A stretch of DNA of 64,000 nucleotides from Sporomusaceae bacterium FL31. Lineage in GTDB: Bacteria > Bacillota > Negativicutes > DSM-1736 > Dendrosporobacteraceae. Below are positions 1-8,918 of this stretch, piece after piece (the stretch's first letter is position 1; every line of letters starts with the position of its first letter). The position numbers and the translations under genes are program-made. The notes beneath the pieces were generated by a model that saw only the letters and a program-made list of their open reading frames with translations, made no database searches and was not told the DNA's origin. The stretch covers positions 1 through 64,000 of the forward strand of contig BIFV01000017.1 of assembly GCA_003990955.1 (NCBI GenBank). Direction: 5' to 3'.

Positions 1-86
1 GATCGAATGATAAAACTAAAATGCAAATTATCTTCTGTGAAGTTTTCAGGGAATGTACCTGTAAAGGATATTCACCTGATTAATAT

Positions 87-200
87 CCAGTGGCGATAGC
101 TGAGGGGTTCCACCTGTTCCCATACCGAACACAGTAGTTAAGCCCTTATACGTCGAAAGTACTTGGCTGGAAACGGCCTGGGAGGATAGAAAGTTGCTGG
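87..200 (+). rRNA. rrf: 5S ribosomal RNA
   Basis: The stretch carries the conserved 5S core (CCCATACCGAACAC around 118-131) and its ends CCAG (87-90) and CTGG (197-200) pair to close helix I. Length about 114 bases is normal. The 16S and 23S genes are not in the window; about 86 bases of spacer precede the 5S, so this is the tail of an rRNA operon. Exact ends are good to a few bases. Confidence 0.93.
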
Positions 201-209
201 TTAGAGAAG

Positions 210-246
210 TGCCAGACGAGGTTACTAATCTCGCTTGGCATTTTTA
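210..246 (+). terminator. hairpin after 5S rRNA
   Basis: TGCCAGACGAG pairs with CTCGCTTGGCA around a 9-base loop, with one mismatch, and is followed by TTTTT. It sits between the 5S gene and the tRNA-His gene, so the tRNAs may be read through it or have their own promoter. Confidence 0.7.
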
Positions 247-263
247 ATCTAAAGGTTCAATAT

Positions 264-340
264 GGTGGCTGTGGTGAAGCGGTTAACACGGCGGATTGTG
301 GCTCCGTTATTCGAGGGTTCGAACCCCTTCAGTCACCCCA
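264..340 (+). tRNA. tRNA-His (GTG)
   Basis: Cloverleaf with acceptor GTGGCTG/CAGTCAC, anticodon GTG in the context ATTGTGGC, T-arm GGGTTCGAACCCC and encoded CCA. The extra 5' G (position -1, base 264) opposite the discriminator C is the histidine identity element. Confidence 0.95.
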
Positions 341-354
341 ATAAGTTTGTTTCT

Positions 355-430
355 AGGGGTATAGCTCAATTGGTAGAGTAGCGGTCTCCAAAACCGTTGG
401 TTGTGGGTTCAAGTCCTACTGCCCCTGCCA
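355..430 (+). tRNA. tRNA-Trp (CCA)
   Basis: Acceptor AGGGGTA pairs with TGCCCCT, the anticodon is CCA in GTCTCCAAAAC, the T-loop is GGTTCAAGTCC and the 3' CCA is encoded. Confidence 0.95.
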
Positions 431-451
431 TATAAAATTAATAATCATCAT

Positions 452-542
452 GGAGTGGTACTCAAGTGGCTGAAGAGGACGGTTTGCTAAATCGTTAGGG
501 GTCGTGAGGCTCGCCAGGGTTCAAATCCCTGCCACTCCGCCA
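452..542 (+). tRNA. tRNA-Ser (GCT)
   Basis: Class II tRNA with acceptor GGAGTGG/CCACTCC, anticodon GCT, a long variable arm (GGGGTCGTGAGGCTC) typical of serine tRNAs, and encoded CCA. Confidence 0.95.
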
Positions 543-550
543 TAACAATT

Positions 551-635
551 GGAGGGGTTCCCGAGTGGCTAAAGGGAGCAGACTGTAAATCTGCCGGCTT
601 TGCCTTCGCTGGTTCGAATCCAGCTCCCTCCACCA
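551..635 (+). tRNA. tRNA-Tyr (GTA)
   Basis: Class II tRNA with acceptor GGAGGGG/CTCCCTCC, anticodon GTA in ACTGTAAATC, a long variable arm and encoded CCA. Confidence 0.95.
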
Positions 636-649
636 ATATTTTTAAAAAC

Positions 650-723
650 GGCGGCATAGCCAAGTGGTAAGGCCGAGGTCTGCAAAATCTCTACCCCTAG
701 TTCGAGTCTAGGTGCCGCCTCCA
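650..723 (+). tRNA. tRNA-Cys (GCA)
   Basis: Acceptor GGCGGCA/TGCCGCC, anticodon GCA in TCTGCAAAAT, T-arm CTAGTTCGAGTCTAG and encoded CCA. Last of the five-tRNA cluster. Confidence 0.95.
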
Positions 724-752
724 ATTTTAAATTTAATCAATATGATAGATAG

Positions 753-792
753 ATCCCTATGAATACTTTCATTCATGGGGATATTTATTTTA
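753..792 (+). terminator. terminator of tRNA cluster
   Basis: ATCCC-T-ATGAAT (753-764) pairs with ATTCAT-G-GGGAT (771-782) around a 6-base loop and is followed by ATTTATTTTAT. It closes the rRNA/tRNA unit. The rest of the gap to the next gene (about 160 bases) shows nothing clear. Confidence 0.75.
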
Positions 793-951
793 TACACATC
801 AGATTGCAGGATATTTAGTGCAGTGATAACGTAAAATAATTGATATGTAAATAAGGTTTATCAGCTAAATATCGTAGACAATTCTGATAATTAGCGATAA
901 AATTGCGAATATAGGTGTGGATATCAGCAGCTTAAGAGGGGAAGTGAATGA

Positions 952-2424
952 ATGCTTGTACATAATCTCATTAATCAAGGTCAATCGAACAGCATTGTTT
1001 TTAAGGGCGCTAAGCCAATAACTTATAAAAAGTTTCAAACAGAAGTTACTGCATTTCGTAATTATTTCCATGATATTGGTATCAGACGCGGCGAAAATGT
1101 CGGGTTATTTTCCCGGAACTCTGTGGAATATGTATGCAGCTATATGGCAATCGCTAGCCTTGGAGCTGTTGTTGTTCCTCTTAATTTTCAACTTAGTGCC
1201 CGCGAAGTTGCCTTTATTGTTAAGGATGCACAAATGCAGCGTTTGGTTACTATGGATAAGTTAGAATTGGAAGAGGCTTTGCAGCATTATGAATATGAGC
1301 AAGAACTTCAGCAGCTCGTTATCACGGAGTTCCAGCCTACATTACGCCAGAATACTTTTGAACAGGCTCCTGGTTTGCAGGATTTTGATGAGAATCAGCC
1401 TTGTGTAATCATCTATACATCTGGGACAACTGGAAATCCAAAAGGTGCAGTGTTAACACATAAAAATTTAGTCAGTAATGCCGAGGCCTTTCAACAAGTT
1501 TTACATATCAATTCATCTGATAATGTACTTTGCGTATTGCCGATGTATCATTGCTTTGCTTGGACTTGCTCGATACTGAATTCATTGTTTTGTGGTGCGT
1601 CGATTACCATACTGGATGCATTCTCTCCTAAAGAGACTGTAGCTGTCATTAAAGAGCAAGGAGTTACTGTCGTATTTGGAGTACCTCCGATTTATAATAT
1701 TCTAGCCAGGCTTGCAGCAGTGAAAGAATTGGCTCGTGTGCGTATTTTTGTCTCAGGTGGTGCATCTTTGCCCGTAAAAATTGCTCAGCAATTCGAACGT
1801 GCTTATGGAGTCAATCTTATTGAAGGGTATGGCTTATCGGAGGCATCACCAGTTGTTGCAATAAATCCCCCTGAAAGAACAAAGTATTCATCCATAGGAA
1901 AAGCTTTGCCTGGTTTAGAGGTTAAAATTGTCGATGAAAATGGCGAAGCGCGGGCTGATGATGAAGTTGGTGAATTAATTGTGCGTGGCCCGAGTGTGAT
2001 GAAAGGGTATTTTAATCTACCAGCAGAAACTTTACAGGCATTAAGAGGTGGCTGGCTGCATACTGGTGATTTAGCTTATAAAGATTCTGATGGTTATTAT
2101 TTTATTGTTGACCGGTTAAAAGATATGATTATCACCAATGGTGAGAACATTTATCCGCGGGAAATTGAAGAGTTATTATATGCTTATCCAGGGATTGTTG
2201 AGACTGCTGTCATTGGTGTACCTGATTCACTTCGTGGTCAGCAAGCAGCGGCATATATTGTGCTGGCTGAAGGGATTGAGCTGGATCGCAAAAGTATTCG
2301 GGAGTATCTTTCAGCTAATTTAGCTGCTTATAAAATTCCGAAGGATTTTATTGTGGTAGATTCCTTGCCTAAAACCTCTACAGGGAAAATATTAAAACGG
2401 CAATTACAAGAACTGATAAAATAA
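952..2424 (+). CDS. long-chain acyl-CoA synthetase (AMP-forming)
   Basis: Activates a carboxylic acid, most likely a fatty acid, to its CoA thioester through an acyl-adenylate. The 490-residue protein has the full ANL-family signature set: phosphate-binding loop YTSGTTGNPKG at residues 155-165, the A5 motif GYGLSEASP near 300, the TGDLAYKDSDGYYF aspartate motif, the hinge DRLKDMIITNGENIYP and the C-terminal catalytic lysine in PKTSTGKILKR. The start ATG follows GAGGGGAAG. It is a single gene closed by a strong shared terminator. Substrate chain length cannot be read from sequence; a medium-chain or aromatic acid is possible. Confidence 0.9.
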   Translation: MLVHNLINQGQSNSIVFKGAKPITYKKFQTEVTAFRNYFHDIGIRRGENVGLFSRNSVEYVCSYMAIASLGAVVVPLNFQLSAREVAFIVKDAQMQRLVTMDKLELEEALQHYEYEQELQQLVITEFQPTLRQNTFEQAPGLQDFDENQPCVIIYTSGTTGNPKGAVLTHKNLVSNAEAFQQVLHINSSDNVLCVLPMYHCFAWTCSILNSLFCGASITILDAFSPKETVAVIKEQGVTVVFGVPPIYNILARLAAVKELARVRIFVSGGASLPVKIAQQFERAYGVNLIEGYGLSEASPVVAINPPERTKYSSIGKALPGLEVKIVDENGEARADDEVGELIVRGPSVMKGYFNLPAETLQALRGGWLHTGDLAYKDSDGYYFIVDRLKDMIITNGENIYPREIEELLYAYPGIVETAVIGVPDSLRGQQAAAYIVLAEGIELDRKSIREYLSANLAAYKIPKDFIVVDSLPKTSTGKILKRQLQELIK

Positions 2425-2464
2425 AGGAAAAGGAGCTAAGAAAATTCTTAGCTCCTTTTCCTTT
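2423..2464. terminator. bidirectional terminator
   Basis: A perfect 20-base inverted repeat (2423-2442 with 2445-2464, 2-base loop) has A-rich and T-rich flanks. It lies between the acyl-CoA synthetase gene and gnd, which converge here, so it can serve both. Confidence 0.85.
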
Positions 2465-2482
2465 ATTTTAATGTGCCATCAG

Positions 2483-3913
2483 TTACTGATTAACTTTAGG
2501 CAAAGTTGCCCAATCGGAATGAAAGCAACCGCTCATGTCAGTTCGCTCATACGTGTGAGCACCAAAATAATCGCGCTGGGCTTGAATCAGATTGGCTGGC
2601 AGAGTGGCCTGGCGATAGGAGTCATAATAGTCGAGAGAGGCGCTAAAAGCTGGGATGGGTACTCCAATCTGTTTGCAGACTGAAATAACTTTTCTCCAAC
2701 CTTGCTGGAGCTGATTTAATTCTTCTGTAAAATACGAGTCAAGCAATAAGTTTGGCAGTTTGGGATTCCTTCTAAAGGCATCGCTGATTTTTTCTAAGAA
2801 CTGCGCTCTAATAATGCAGCCGCCCCGCCATAGCAGCGCAATATCAGCAAAGCTTAAATCCCAATTGTACCGGATGCTGGCAGCGTTTAGCAAAGCAAAG
2901 CCCTGGGCATAGGAGCAGATTTTAGACGCATATAAAGCATCGGCAATTGCGTCCGTGAAATCCTGCAGATCAGCTTTTGACAAAGTATGCAAAGGTTGGG
3001 CTAAGGATTTGGCTGCAATGAGGCGCTCTGATTTTTGGCCGGAAAGAAAGCGGGCAAAGACTGCTTCTGTTATTGTTGGAACTGCGACTCCCAATTCCAA
3101 TGCATTAAGAACAGTCCATTTTCCAGTACCTTTTTGACCTGCAGAATCGAGAATTACATCGACTATGGGTGAACCGGTTTTGTCATCCTTTCGACTAAGA
3201 ATATCAGCTGTTATTTCAATTAAATAAGAGTTTAATTTCCCTTGATTCCAAGTATCAAATATACGGCTTTGTTCATGAGGTGTGATAGCTAATCCTTGTT
3301 TCATGACAAAGTAAGATTCGGCAATAAGCTGCATATCACCATACTCAATGCCGTTGTGAACCATTTTTACATAATGACCGGCACCGTCAGGGCCCACATA
3401 AGAGCAGCAAGCACGTTCGGATACCTGAGCAGCGATGCTGATTAGTAATGACTCTAGTTCAGTGTAGGCGGTGTGGCTGCCACCAGGCATCAAGCTTGGT
3501 CCTTTCAAAGCTCCTTCCTCACCACCAGACACTCCCAGGCCAAGGAAGCGAATTCCGTGCTGTGCAAGGCTGGCAAAGCGTCGTTGCGTATCTTCGTAAT
3601 ATGAGTTGCCGCCGTCAATGAGAATATCATTTTGTTCCAGCAGTGGCAACAGAGCTTCAATTAAATCATCGACAGGCTGGCCTGCTTTAACCATCATGAT
3701 GATTTTACGAGGTGTTTGCAGTTGATTGACTAATTCTGTTAAAGAAAAAGCTGCGGTTAATGGTAATCCTTGATGTGTGCTGATAAACTGCTCTGTTTTG
3801 ATTGGTGTACGATTAAAGACAGCAACTGAAAAACCATTATTAGCAATATTCAATGCTAGATTTTCACCCATTACAGCTAAGCCGATCAAGCCAATTTGGC
3901 ATTTCTTATTCAT
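2483..3913 (-). CDS. gnd: 6-phosphogluconate dehydrogenase, decarboxylating
   Basis: Oxidises 6-phosphogluconate to ribulose 5-phosphate and CO2 in the oxidative pentose phosphate pathway. The 476 residues match the long (GndA-type) family length. Visible motifs are the Rossmann loop GLIGLAVMGENLALN with FNRT after strand 2 (arginine suggests NADP), GVSGGEEGALKGPSLMPGG for substrate binding, the catalytic KMVHNGIEYGDMQ and GQKGTGKWT. The C-terminal FGAHTYERTD tail is typical of the dimeric enzyme. The ATG lies behind GAGGTG. It is transcribed alone, converging on the acyl-CoA synthetase gene. Confidence 0.95.
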   Translation of the reverse strand: MNKKCQIGLIGLAVMGENLALNIANNGFSVAVFNRTPIKTEQFISTHQGLPLTAAFSLTELVNQLQTPRKIIMMVKAGQPVDDLIEALLPLLEQNDILIDGGNSYYEDTQRRFASLAQHGIRFLGLGVSGGEEGALKGPSLMPGGSHTAYTELESLLISIAAQVSERACCSYVGPDGAGHYVKMVHNGIEYGDMQLIAESYFVMKQGLAITPHEQSRIFDTWNQGKLNSYLIEITADILSRKDDKTGSPIVDVILDSAGQKGTGKWTVLNALELGVAVPTITEAVFARFLSGQKSERLIAAKSLAQPLHTLSKADLQDFTDAIADALYASKICSYAQGFALLNAASIRYNWDLSFADIALLWRGGCIIRAQFLEKISDAFRRNPKLPNLLLDSYFTEELNQLQQGWRKVISVCKQIGVPIPAFSASLDYYDSYRQATLPANLIQAQRDYFGAHTYERTDMSGCFHSDWATLPKVNQ

Positions 3914-4223
3914 AATTCACCTCATATCAAATAATACGGAGCCAGGATGATGAGTCAGGCACCGTTATGTCGCAGACCGTACACATTATTTATTAATATC
4001 CTCAGAGTATTAATAAAATAACAGTAAAAATTTATTTCTAATATTGATAAAATTATGAAAATTAATTTCAATAATATTATAAAATGCCTGCCCGGTTTTA
4101 TCAATGATTAATTTTCTTTTTATAAAATCGAACAGGTTGTAGATAGAGGTCAGTTAAACATATTTCCTAAACAAATAAAAAATGTTATATTAAGTATAGA
4201 AAGCTTTTATAACGGAGGAAAAA
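3914..4223. other. AT-rich intergenic region
   Basis: A 310-base gap between divergent genes. It is very AT-rich and must hold the promoters for gnd (minus) and the glucosaminidase gene (plus), but no convincing -35/-10 pair, small ORF or hairpin was picked out. Confidence 0.4.
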
Positions 4224-4868
4224 ATGGGACACAGCATCACTCTTCGAGCAATATTATTACTAATGATATGCCTATATTGGGCTCCGGTTTCAGCACAAGC
4301 TGCAGCTTCTAACCAGCAGGCAAATAGTGATTTCCACTTTCTGCAAACCAATCAAATGATTGATCTTTCGATTATGGGACCGCCTTTAGCTACCCAAGAG
4401 CAATGTTTGAACTATTTACTGAAGCGAAATAGATTCCCGATGATTACTGTTTCACCCAAGCAGTTAGTCGAATATTTTTATGAAGAAGCATTTCTAGAGG
4501 GGATTCGGCCTGATGTAGCTTTTGCCCAAGCTTTGCATGAAACCGGGAATTTTCGTTATGGCGGCGATGTTGTGCCTTTGCAGAATAATTACTGCGGTTT
4601 AGGAACCACAGGTGGTGGTGTAAAAGGAGCCTGGTTTCCCAATGCTCAAATTGGCATTAGAGCTCAAATCCAGCATTTGTTAGCTTATTCAACAACACGT
4701 GAGCCAAAGCTGCCATTAGTTGATCCGCGGTATGGACTAGTTAAGAATTCGGACAAATTTGGACAATCAATCACGTGGACTGATTTAAATGGAAAATGGG
4801 CTGTCCCAGGAAAAACCTATGGGCAGAAAATTTTGAGCATTCATGCGCGAATCCTTAATGAAGATTAG
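4224..4868 (+). CDS. exported glucosaminidase-domain cell-wall hydrolase
   Basis: Predicted secreted beta-N-acetylglucosaminidase (GH73/FlgJ-like fold) that would cut peptidoglycan glycan strands. Residues 1-27 form a signal peptide (hydrophobic stretch, then VSAQAAAS cleavage region). The catalytic domain follows: FAQALHETGNFRYGG holds the likely catalytic glutamate, NNYCGLGTTGG is the conserved N-Y-x-G-l-g element, and the fold ends near residue 210. GGAGG precedes the ATG. It stands alone with its own terminator. No cell-wall binding repeats are present, so it may act in the periplasm or in the spore coat. Confidence 0.8.
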   Translation: MGHSITLRAILLLMICLYWAPVSAQAAASNQQANSDFHFLQTNQMIDLSIMGPPLATQEQCLNYLLKRNRFPMITVSPKQLVEYFYEEAFLEGIRPDVAFAQALHETGNFRYGGDVVPLQNNYCGLGTTGGGVKGAWFPNAQIGIRAQIQHLLAYSTTREPKLPLVDPRYGLVKNSDKFGQSITWTDLNGKWAVPGKTYGQKILSIHARILNED

Positions 4869-4878
4869 TTGCAGTAAA

Positions 4879-4909
4879 AAAACAATCGGAAAAATCCGAT
4901 TGTTTTTTT
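4879..4909 (+). terminator. rho-independent terminator
   Basis: AAAACAATCGGA (4879-4890) pairs perfectly with TCCGATTGTTTT around AAAA and ends in a T run, just after the glucosaminidase gene. Confidence 0.9.
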
Positions 4910-4962
4910 ATATTACGCTAGATTATTGTAGTTAAAGCTAAGGGCAAATGCCGTTTGCATAC

Positions 4963-6213
4963 TTATTGGCGTGTAATAATACGAACAAGGCGATCGTAAA
5001 ACAGGTAATCCCAAACCCACTTCATAAATACAACAAAGCGATTGCGGAAATCGATTAATCTTAAGATATGAACGACTGACCAAATAAACCAGGCGAAGAA
5101 CCCTTTTAACTTGATTTTACCCATATGAACAACGGCAGCGTTTCGGCCGATGGTTGCCATATTGCCAACATTGGTATAAACATATTTTAGCAGTTCTTTG
5201 CCTTTCATTAAATTAATGATATTCTTACCGGCAATATCAGCTTGTTGAATGGCGACTGGAGCGACCATTGGCAGTGGCTTATCATCAAATTTGAAATGAG
5301 CTGAGTCACCGATCACAAATACTTCAGGATGATCAGGCAATTGCAGATACTCATTCACAATAGCCCGGTGAATTTGGTCATGCTCAATGGCTAGTTTCTG
5401 GATAATTGGAGCTGCTTTGACACCAGCTGCCCAAATAACGGTATGGGTTGGAATCACTTCTCCGCCTTTAAGAAAAAGAAATTTCCCGTCATAGTCAATC
5501 ACTTGAACGCACAGTCGCACCTCAACATATTTGCGGATCAGTGTTTCAACCGCAGCATCACGCAATTCTTCAGGCATTGCCGCAAATAATTTATCAGAGG
5601 CTTCGACTAAGATAATACGAACCTCTTTAAAGTTAAGATTCGGGTACTCTTTATTCATAACCAGATAAATAAGCTCAGACAATGCACCCGCTGATTCTAC
5701 GCCAGTCGGGCCGCCGCCGACTACAACAAAAGTAAGTAATGCGCGGCGTTTATCCAGGTCTTTCTCAAAAGCAGCCAATTCAAATTGATATAGAATATGA
5801 TTGCGAATTGTTACCGCTTCATCTAGGCTTTTCATCGAGAAGCCATGCTTTTCAACCGAATCCAGGCCAAAGTAATTGGTAGCTCCACCAGTTGCCAATA
5901 CGAGATAGTCATAAGGTATTGTTCCGCTGTCTAAGATGACTGACTTATTCTCAAAATCGACATCAGTCATTTCGCCCATACGAAAAATAACATTCTTTCT
6001 ATCTTTAACCATGGCTCTAGTAGAATAGGCAATGTCATCTACTGAGAGTCCAGCAGTTGCCACTTGATATAACAGCGGTTGAAATAAATGATAATTGTGT
6101 TTATCGATCAGAGTAACTCGGACATCTGCTTTGGCCAAGGTACGGGTCAACCTTATCCCACCGAAGCCAGCCCCGATAATCACGACCTTTTTTTGTTTGG
6201 TTTGCGTTTCCAT
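4963..6213 (-). CDS. ndh: type II NADH dehydrogenase (NDH-2)
   Basis: Non-proton-pumping FAD enzyme that passes electrons from NADH to quinone at the inner face of the membrane. Two dinucleotide folds are seen: FAD loop VVIIGAGFGG at the N-terminus and NADH loop FVVVGGGPTGVESAGAL near residue 165. The second FAD motif VFVIGDSAHF is near 300, followed by the APVAIQQADIAGKNI quinone-site region. The C-terminal amphipathic part (W/F-rich) fits membrane attachment. The frame opens three codons further up at a GTG that is part of GAGGTGG, so the ATG at 6213 is preferred (416 residues). In an anaerobe it may help with oxygen tolerance or menaquinone-linked electron transfer. Confidence 0.9.
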   Translation of the reverse strand: METQTKQKKVVIIGAGFGGIRLTRTLAKADVRVTLIDKHNYHLFQPLLYQVATAGLSVDDIAYSTRAMVKDRKNVIFRMGEMTDVDFENKSVILDSGTIPYDYLVLATGGATNYFGLDSVEKHGFSMKSLDEAVTIRNHILYQFELAAFEKDLDKRRALLTFVVVGGGPTGVESAGALSELIYLVMNKEYPNLNFKEVRIILVEASDKLFAAMPEELRDAAVETLIRKYVEVRLCVQVIDYDGKFLFLKGGEVIPTHTVIWAAGVKAAPIIQKLAIEHDQIHRAIVNEYLQLPDHPEVFVIGDSAHFKFDDKPLPMVAPVAIQQADIAGKNIINLMKGKELLKYVYTNVGNMATIGRNAAVVHMGKIKLKGFFAWFIWSVVHILRLIDFRNRFVVFMKWVWDYLFYDRLVRIITRQ

Positions 6214-6439
6214 AGGATCCACCTCGCTCTATTTAATAAATGAATTCGACAAATTACAGGGGGAAAATTACTATTTAAGCATGAGCTTTGATCATGATAA
6301 TCTTTCTCTTTAACCATATCATACAATAAAATAAAACCGAAGGAATATTCCTTTATTATTTCTATCATTTTTTAAGTTTTTAAATTCTTATAACAATGAA
6401 TTCTTGGATATAAAAATATATGAATGAAGTGCTAGAGTA

Positions 6440-6481
6440 TTAATCAAAAATCCAGCCTGCTCAGGCTGGATTTTGATTAAT
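6440..6481 (-). terminator. terminator of the 6489 gene
   Basis: The GC-rich core TCCAGCCTG...CAGGCTGGA is flanked by ATTAATCAAAA and TTTTGATTAAT, giving a nearly perfect long hairpin directly after the stop codon of the minus-strand gene. Confidence 0.8.
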
Positions 6482-6488
6482 ATTTCGA

Positions 6489-7001
6489 TTATGAGCCACG
6501 GAGAACCTGGAGAACTTGAGTGACCTCAGTGCCGACCATACTGGATAACGTATCGATTGTTGACCATGCCTCAGTTCCATCAGGACGAGTGACTGACTTA
6601 TCAAGAATATATTCGTTGGAACTTGCTGAATAGGCTTTTAAATCCAGCGCCAGATCAAGCGGACGTACGGAAAACAATACAACATAATTAACATGCCGGT
6701 TTGCCGCATAGGCTGATAATCCTTCCGGAGTTGCATTGGCCGCACTGGTTACATTGCAGCGTCCCAGGTCACGCAGTACTTCGTTGCCTGATTGCACTTC
6801 GCTGCCGAGAAATAAAGCATTGACTTTGAAGCGGATGACTTCATTAAGCGCTTTGTTCAATAGATCGGTACCAGGAATGTAATGACCAGAAGTATCGATA
6901 TAAAGTGCAATTGCTGTTAATGCATTATCACTTCCTGCGGCAAAGCTTACTGAACTAAAAGTTAAAAGTACAAGGAGGGTAATGAGCATTATTCTTTTCA
7001 T
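6489..7001 (-). CDS. exported protein of unknown function
   Basis: I do not recognise this 170-residue protein. It starts with a clear signal peptide (MKR, a 14-residue leucine-rich core, cleavage near SFAAGS at residues 20-24). The mature part has one central cysteine (GRCNV) and alternates strands and helices; stretches like AIALYIDTSG and VNYVVLFSVRPL suggest a small alpha/beta fold, perhaps like periplasmic TolB-N/DUF-type lipid or peptide binders, but this is a guess. GAGGTG lies upstream of the ATG. It follows the MFS exporter gene on the same strand after 35 bases and may be co-transcribed with it. Confidence 0.6.
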   Translation of the reverse strand: MKRIMLITLLVLLTFSSVSFAAGSDNALTAIALYIDTSGHYIPGTDLLNKALNEVIRFKVNALFLGSEVQSGNEVLRDLGRCNVTSAANATPEGLSAYAANRHVNYVVLFSVRPLDLALDLKAYSASSNEYILDKSVTRPDGTEAWSTIDTLSSMVGTEVTQVLQVLRGS

Positions 7002-7036
7002 GTTAACACCTCGTTATATTTTATTTAATACATCCA

Positions 7037-8218
7037 TTACGTCTTCGCAGTAACATAATTGGAGTGCTTGTTTTCCGGTTCTGTAACATAGAGCGTAAGC
7101 AGGAAGCCTAGCAGTGGTAAAAACGCTAAAACATCGAATACCACAGGCATACTCCATAAGTCGGCTATCTTCCCCAGCGCAACAACCCCCATAGCTCCTA
7201 AGCCTACGCTGAGTCCAATCGTTAATCCTGAAGCAATGGCAATATTTCCTGGCATCATTTGCTGAGCAAGTACCAGCGTACTGGAAAAGGCACAAGATAA
7301 TAAGGCGCTGGTAAGTGCGAGAATAATAAAGACTTCAATACCTGCTGTAATTTTGAATAAATATAACAGCAGTGATATTGGCAGAATAGACCAAAGCATA
7401 ATGCGTTTACTGCCATACCGATCGCTTAGGATGCCGCCACCCAATGTGCCGATGGCGCCGGCAGCAAGGAAGACTGTCAGCAGGGAGCTGGCGTAAAGTT
7501 CGCTGCCATGCAAGTATGAGATATAATACAGTGGCAAAAAAGTTGTTACACCCGCACTAATCGTTGACCGCGATAAAACAACACCTAGCAAAGCGGCTAA
7601 CGGCCAGGTCAAGCTATGACGCAGCGGACTGGTGGACGCATTGGCATGAGTGTCTGATACTGGAACCTGCACAGCCAGTTTATAGAGCGGGTAAAAGATT
7701 GCGATAAAGGGAATTAAATAGATTGCTTTTGGTAAGGCATCATTAGAAAGTAATACTGCCATAAATAACGAGCCCAAAGCAAAGCCGCCGTTTCCACCCA
7801 CAACAAATAGGCTGACGCCTTTGCCTTTCGCTGCTCCGCTGTAACGATTAGCTAATTTGGCTGCTTCCGGATGAAAAGCAGCTATTCCTAATCCACATAG
7901 AGCTGTGCTGATATGGAGTAAATAGTAGCTGGGAGAAAGTAATGAAACAAGCATCGCGATACCAGACAACAAACAACCGACTGGAATCAACCACGGCCGT
8001 GGGCATTTATCGCTGAAATAGCCAAATATAGGCTGGCTAACCGAAGATGTTAGATTTTGAATAAGAACTAAGAGTCCTACTTCAGCATAGCTTAATGCAA
8101 ATTTGGCCTTCAAATAAGGCAAGGCCACCAGTAAGCTGCCTTGGGATAGATCGGTAACGCAATGAGCTGCAACCAATAGCCAGACTTTGGCTGGAATCGC
8201 TTTTAATGTGGTTAACAT
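7037..8218 (-). CDS. MFS exporter, fosmidomycin-resistance (Fsr) type
   Basis: Twelve-helix major facilitator efflux protein of 393 residues in the inner membrane. The N-terminal half holds the MFS loop GYFSDKCPRPWLIPVG and the sequence GIAAFHPEAAKLANRYSG, the hallmark of the Fsr subfamily; the second half has GGGILSDRYGSKR. ATG with GAGGTGATTT upstream. The real substrate is unknown; Fsr homologues expel fosmidomycin or other small acidic compounds. The downstream secreted-protein gene is close enough to form an operon. Confidence 0.85.
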   Translation of the reverse strand: MLTTLKAIPAKVWLLVAAHCVTDLSQGSLLVALPYLKAKFALSYAEVGLLVLIQNLTSSVSQPIFGYFSDKCPRPWLIPVGCLLSGIAMLVSLLSPSYYLLHISTALCGLGIAAFHPEAAKLANRYSGAAKGKGVSLFVVGGNGGFALGSLFMAVLLSNDALPKAIYLIPFIAIFYPLYKLAVQVPVSDTHANASTSPLRHSLTWPLAALLGVVLSRSTISAGVTTFLPLYYISYLHGSELYASSLLTVFLAAGAIGTLGGGILSDRYGSKRIMLWSILPISLLLYLFKITAGIEVFIILALTSALLSCAFSSTLVLAQQMMPGNIAIASGLTIGLSVGLGAMGVVALGKIADLWSMPVVFDVLAFLPLLGFLLTLYVTEPENKHSNYVTAKT

Positions 8219-8267
8219 GTAGAAATCACCTCATAGTGAATATTATGGCATAATCTTCATAGACAGT

Positions 8268-8324
8268 AAATGCTAATAAAAATAACACAACAATAAAATT
8301 GTTGTGTTATTTTTATTAGCATTT
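8268..8324. terminator. perfect 26-bp inverted repeat
   Basis: Bases 8268-8293 are the exact reverse complement of 8299-8324, with the 5-base loop TAAAA. The hairpin lies between the XRE regulator gene (ending at 8369) and the MFS gene (starting at 8218), both on the minus strand. It is probably the terminator of the regulator gene, but arms of this length and perfection are unusual. Confidence 0.6.
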
Positions 8325-8368
8325 TTCTTAAGAACTGACTTGTTGAACCCGCATTGAGATAATATGGA

Positions 8369-8755
8369 TCATACCGATGTCTTTTTGTATTTTTCAATAA
8401 GAAAGTCGGTAAATTCTTTAAGCAGTTGTTTCGCTTCATCAGGTAAATGTTCCAATTCATGCTCATCACGGGCTTTGTCTGATTGTGCGCCATATCGCAC
8501 GGGTTCTTCTAATAAACAATTCTCGTTATTTGAAGCTTTAAATAAACTTAGAGCACTTTCAAAAGGCAGATTAAAAAAATCCAGTAAAGCATTGAGCGAC
8601 TTTACTGTCAGATTTTCTCTGGTACCATTTTCAATCATACTTAAATAAGACGGCGACATGCGTATTCTATATTTCTTTTCGATGGCTTTTGCTGTATCTT
8701 CTTGACTGAGGTTCTTTTTTTCACGAGTTAACCGTAGTATTTCACCAAATGTCAT
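8369..8755 (-). CDS. XRE-family transcriptional regulator
   Basis: A 128-residue DNA-binding protein. Residues 2-62 form a Cro/C1 helix-turn-helix (LRLTREKKNLSQEDTAKAIE, then SPSYLSMIENGTRENLTVKSL), and the C-terminal part is acidic and helical (LPDEAKQLLKEFTDFLIEKYKK), probably for dimerisation. The frame is open three codons further with GTG and ATG codons, but AGGTGAT is best placed for the ATG at 8755. It could control itself or the next gene (Fsr exporter); no target site could be proven. Confidence 0.8.
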   Translation of the reverse strand: MTFGEILRLTREKKNLSQEDTAKAIEKKYRIRMSPSYLSMIENGTRENLTVKSLNALLDFFNLPFESALSLFKASNNENCLLEEPVRYGAQSDKARDEHELEHLPDEAKQLLKEFTDFLIEKYKKTSV

Positions 8756-8918
8756 GTACATCACCTATGATTAGTTTACGCATCTGATTGTATTGATCCT
8801 GTTGACTGACAGTAAAATATAAATAACTGACAGTTATTGACGCTGCGCCGATTTAGCACTATAATTTACTGTATAAACGAACATAAAACGAGCAGCTTGC
8901 AGATTGGATGGTGTGAAT

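Noticed and set aside
7014..7295. Separate 93-residue gene on the minus strand
   Set aside because: It is an out-of-frame shadow of the end of the MFS exporter gene, with no ribosome site.
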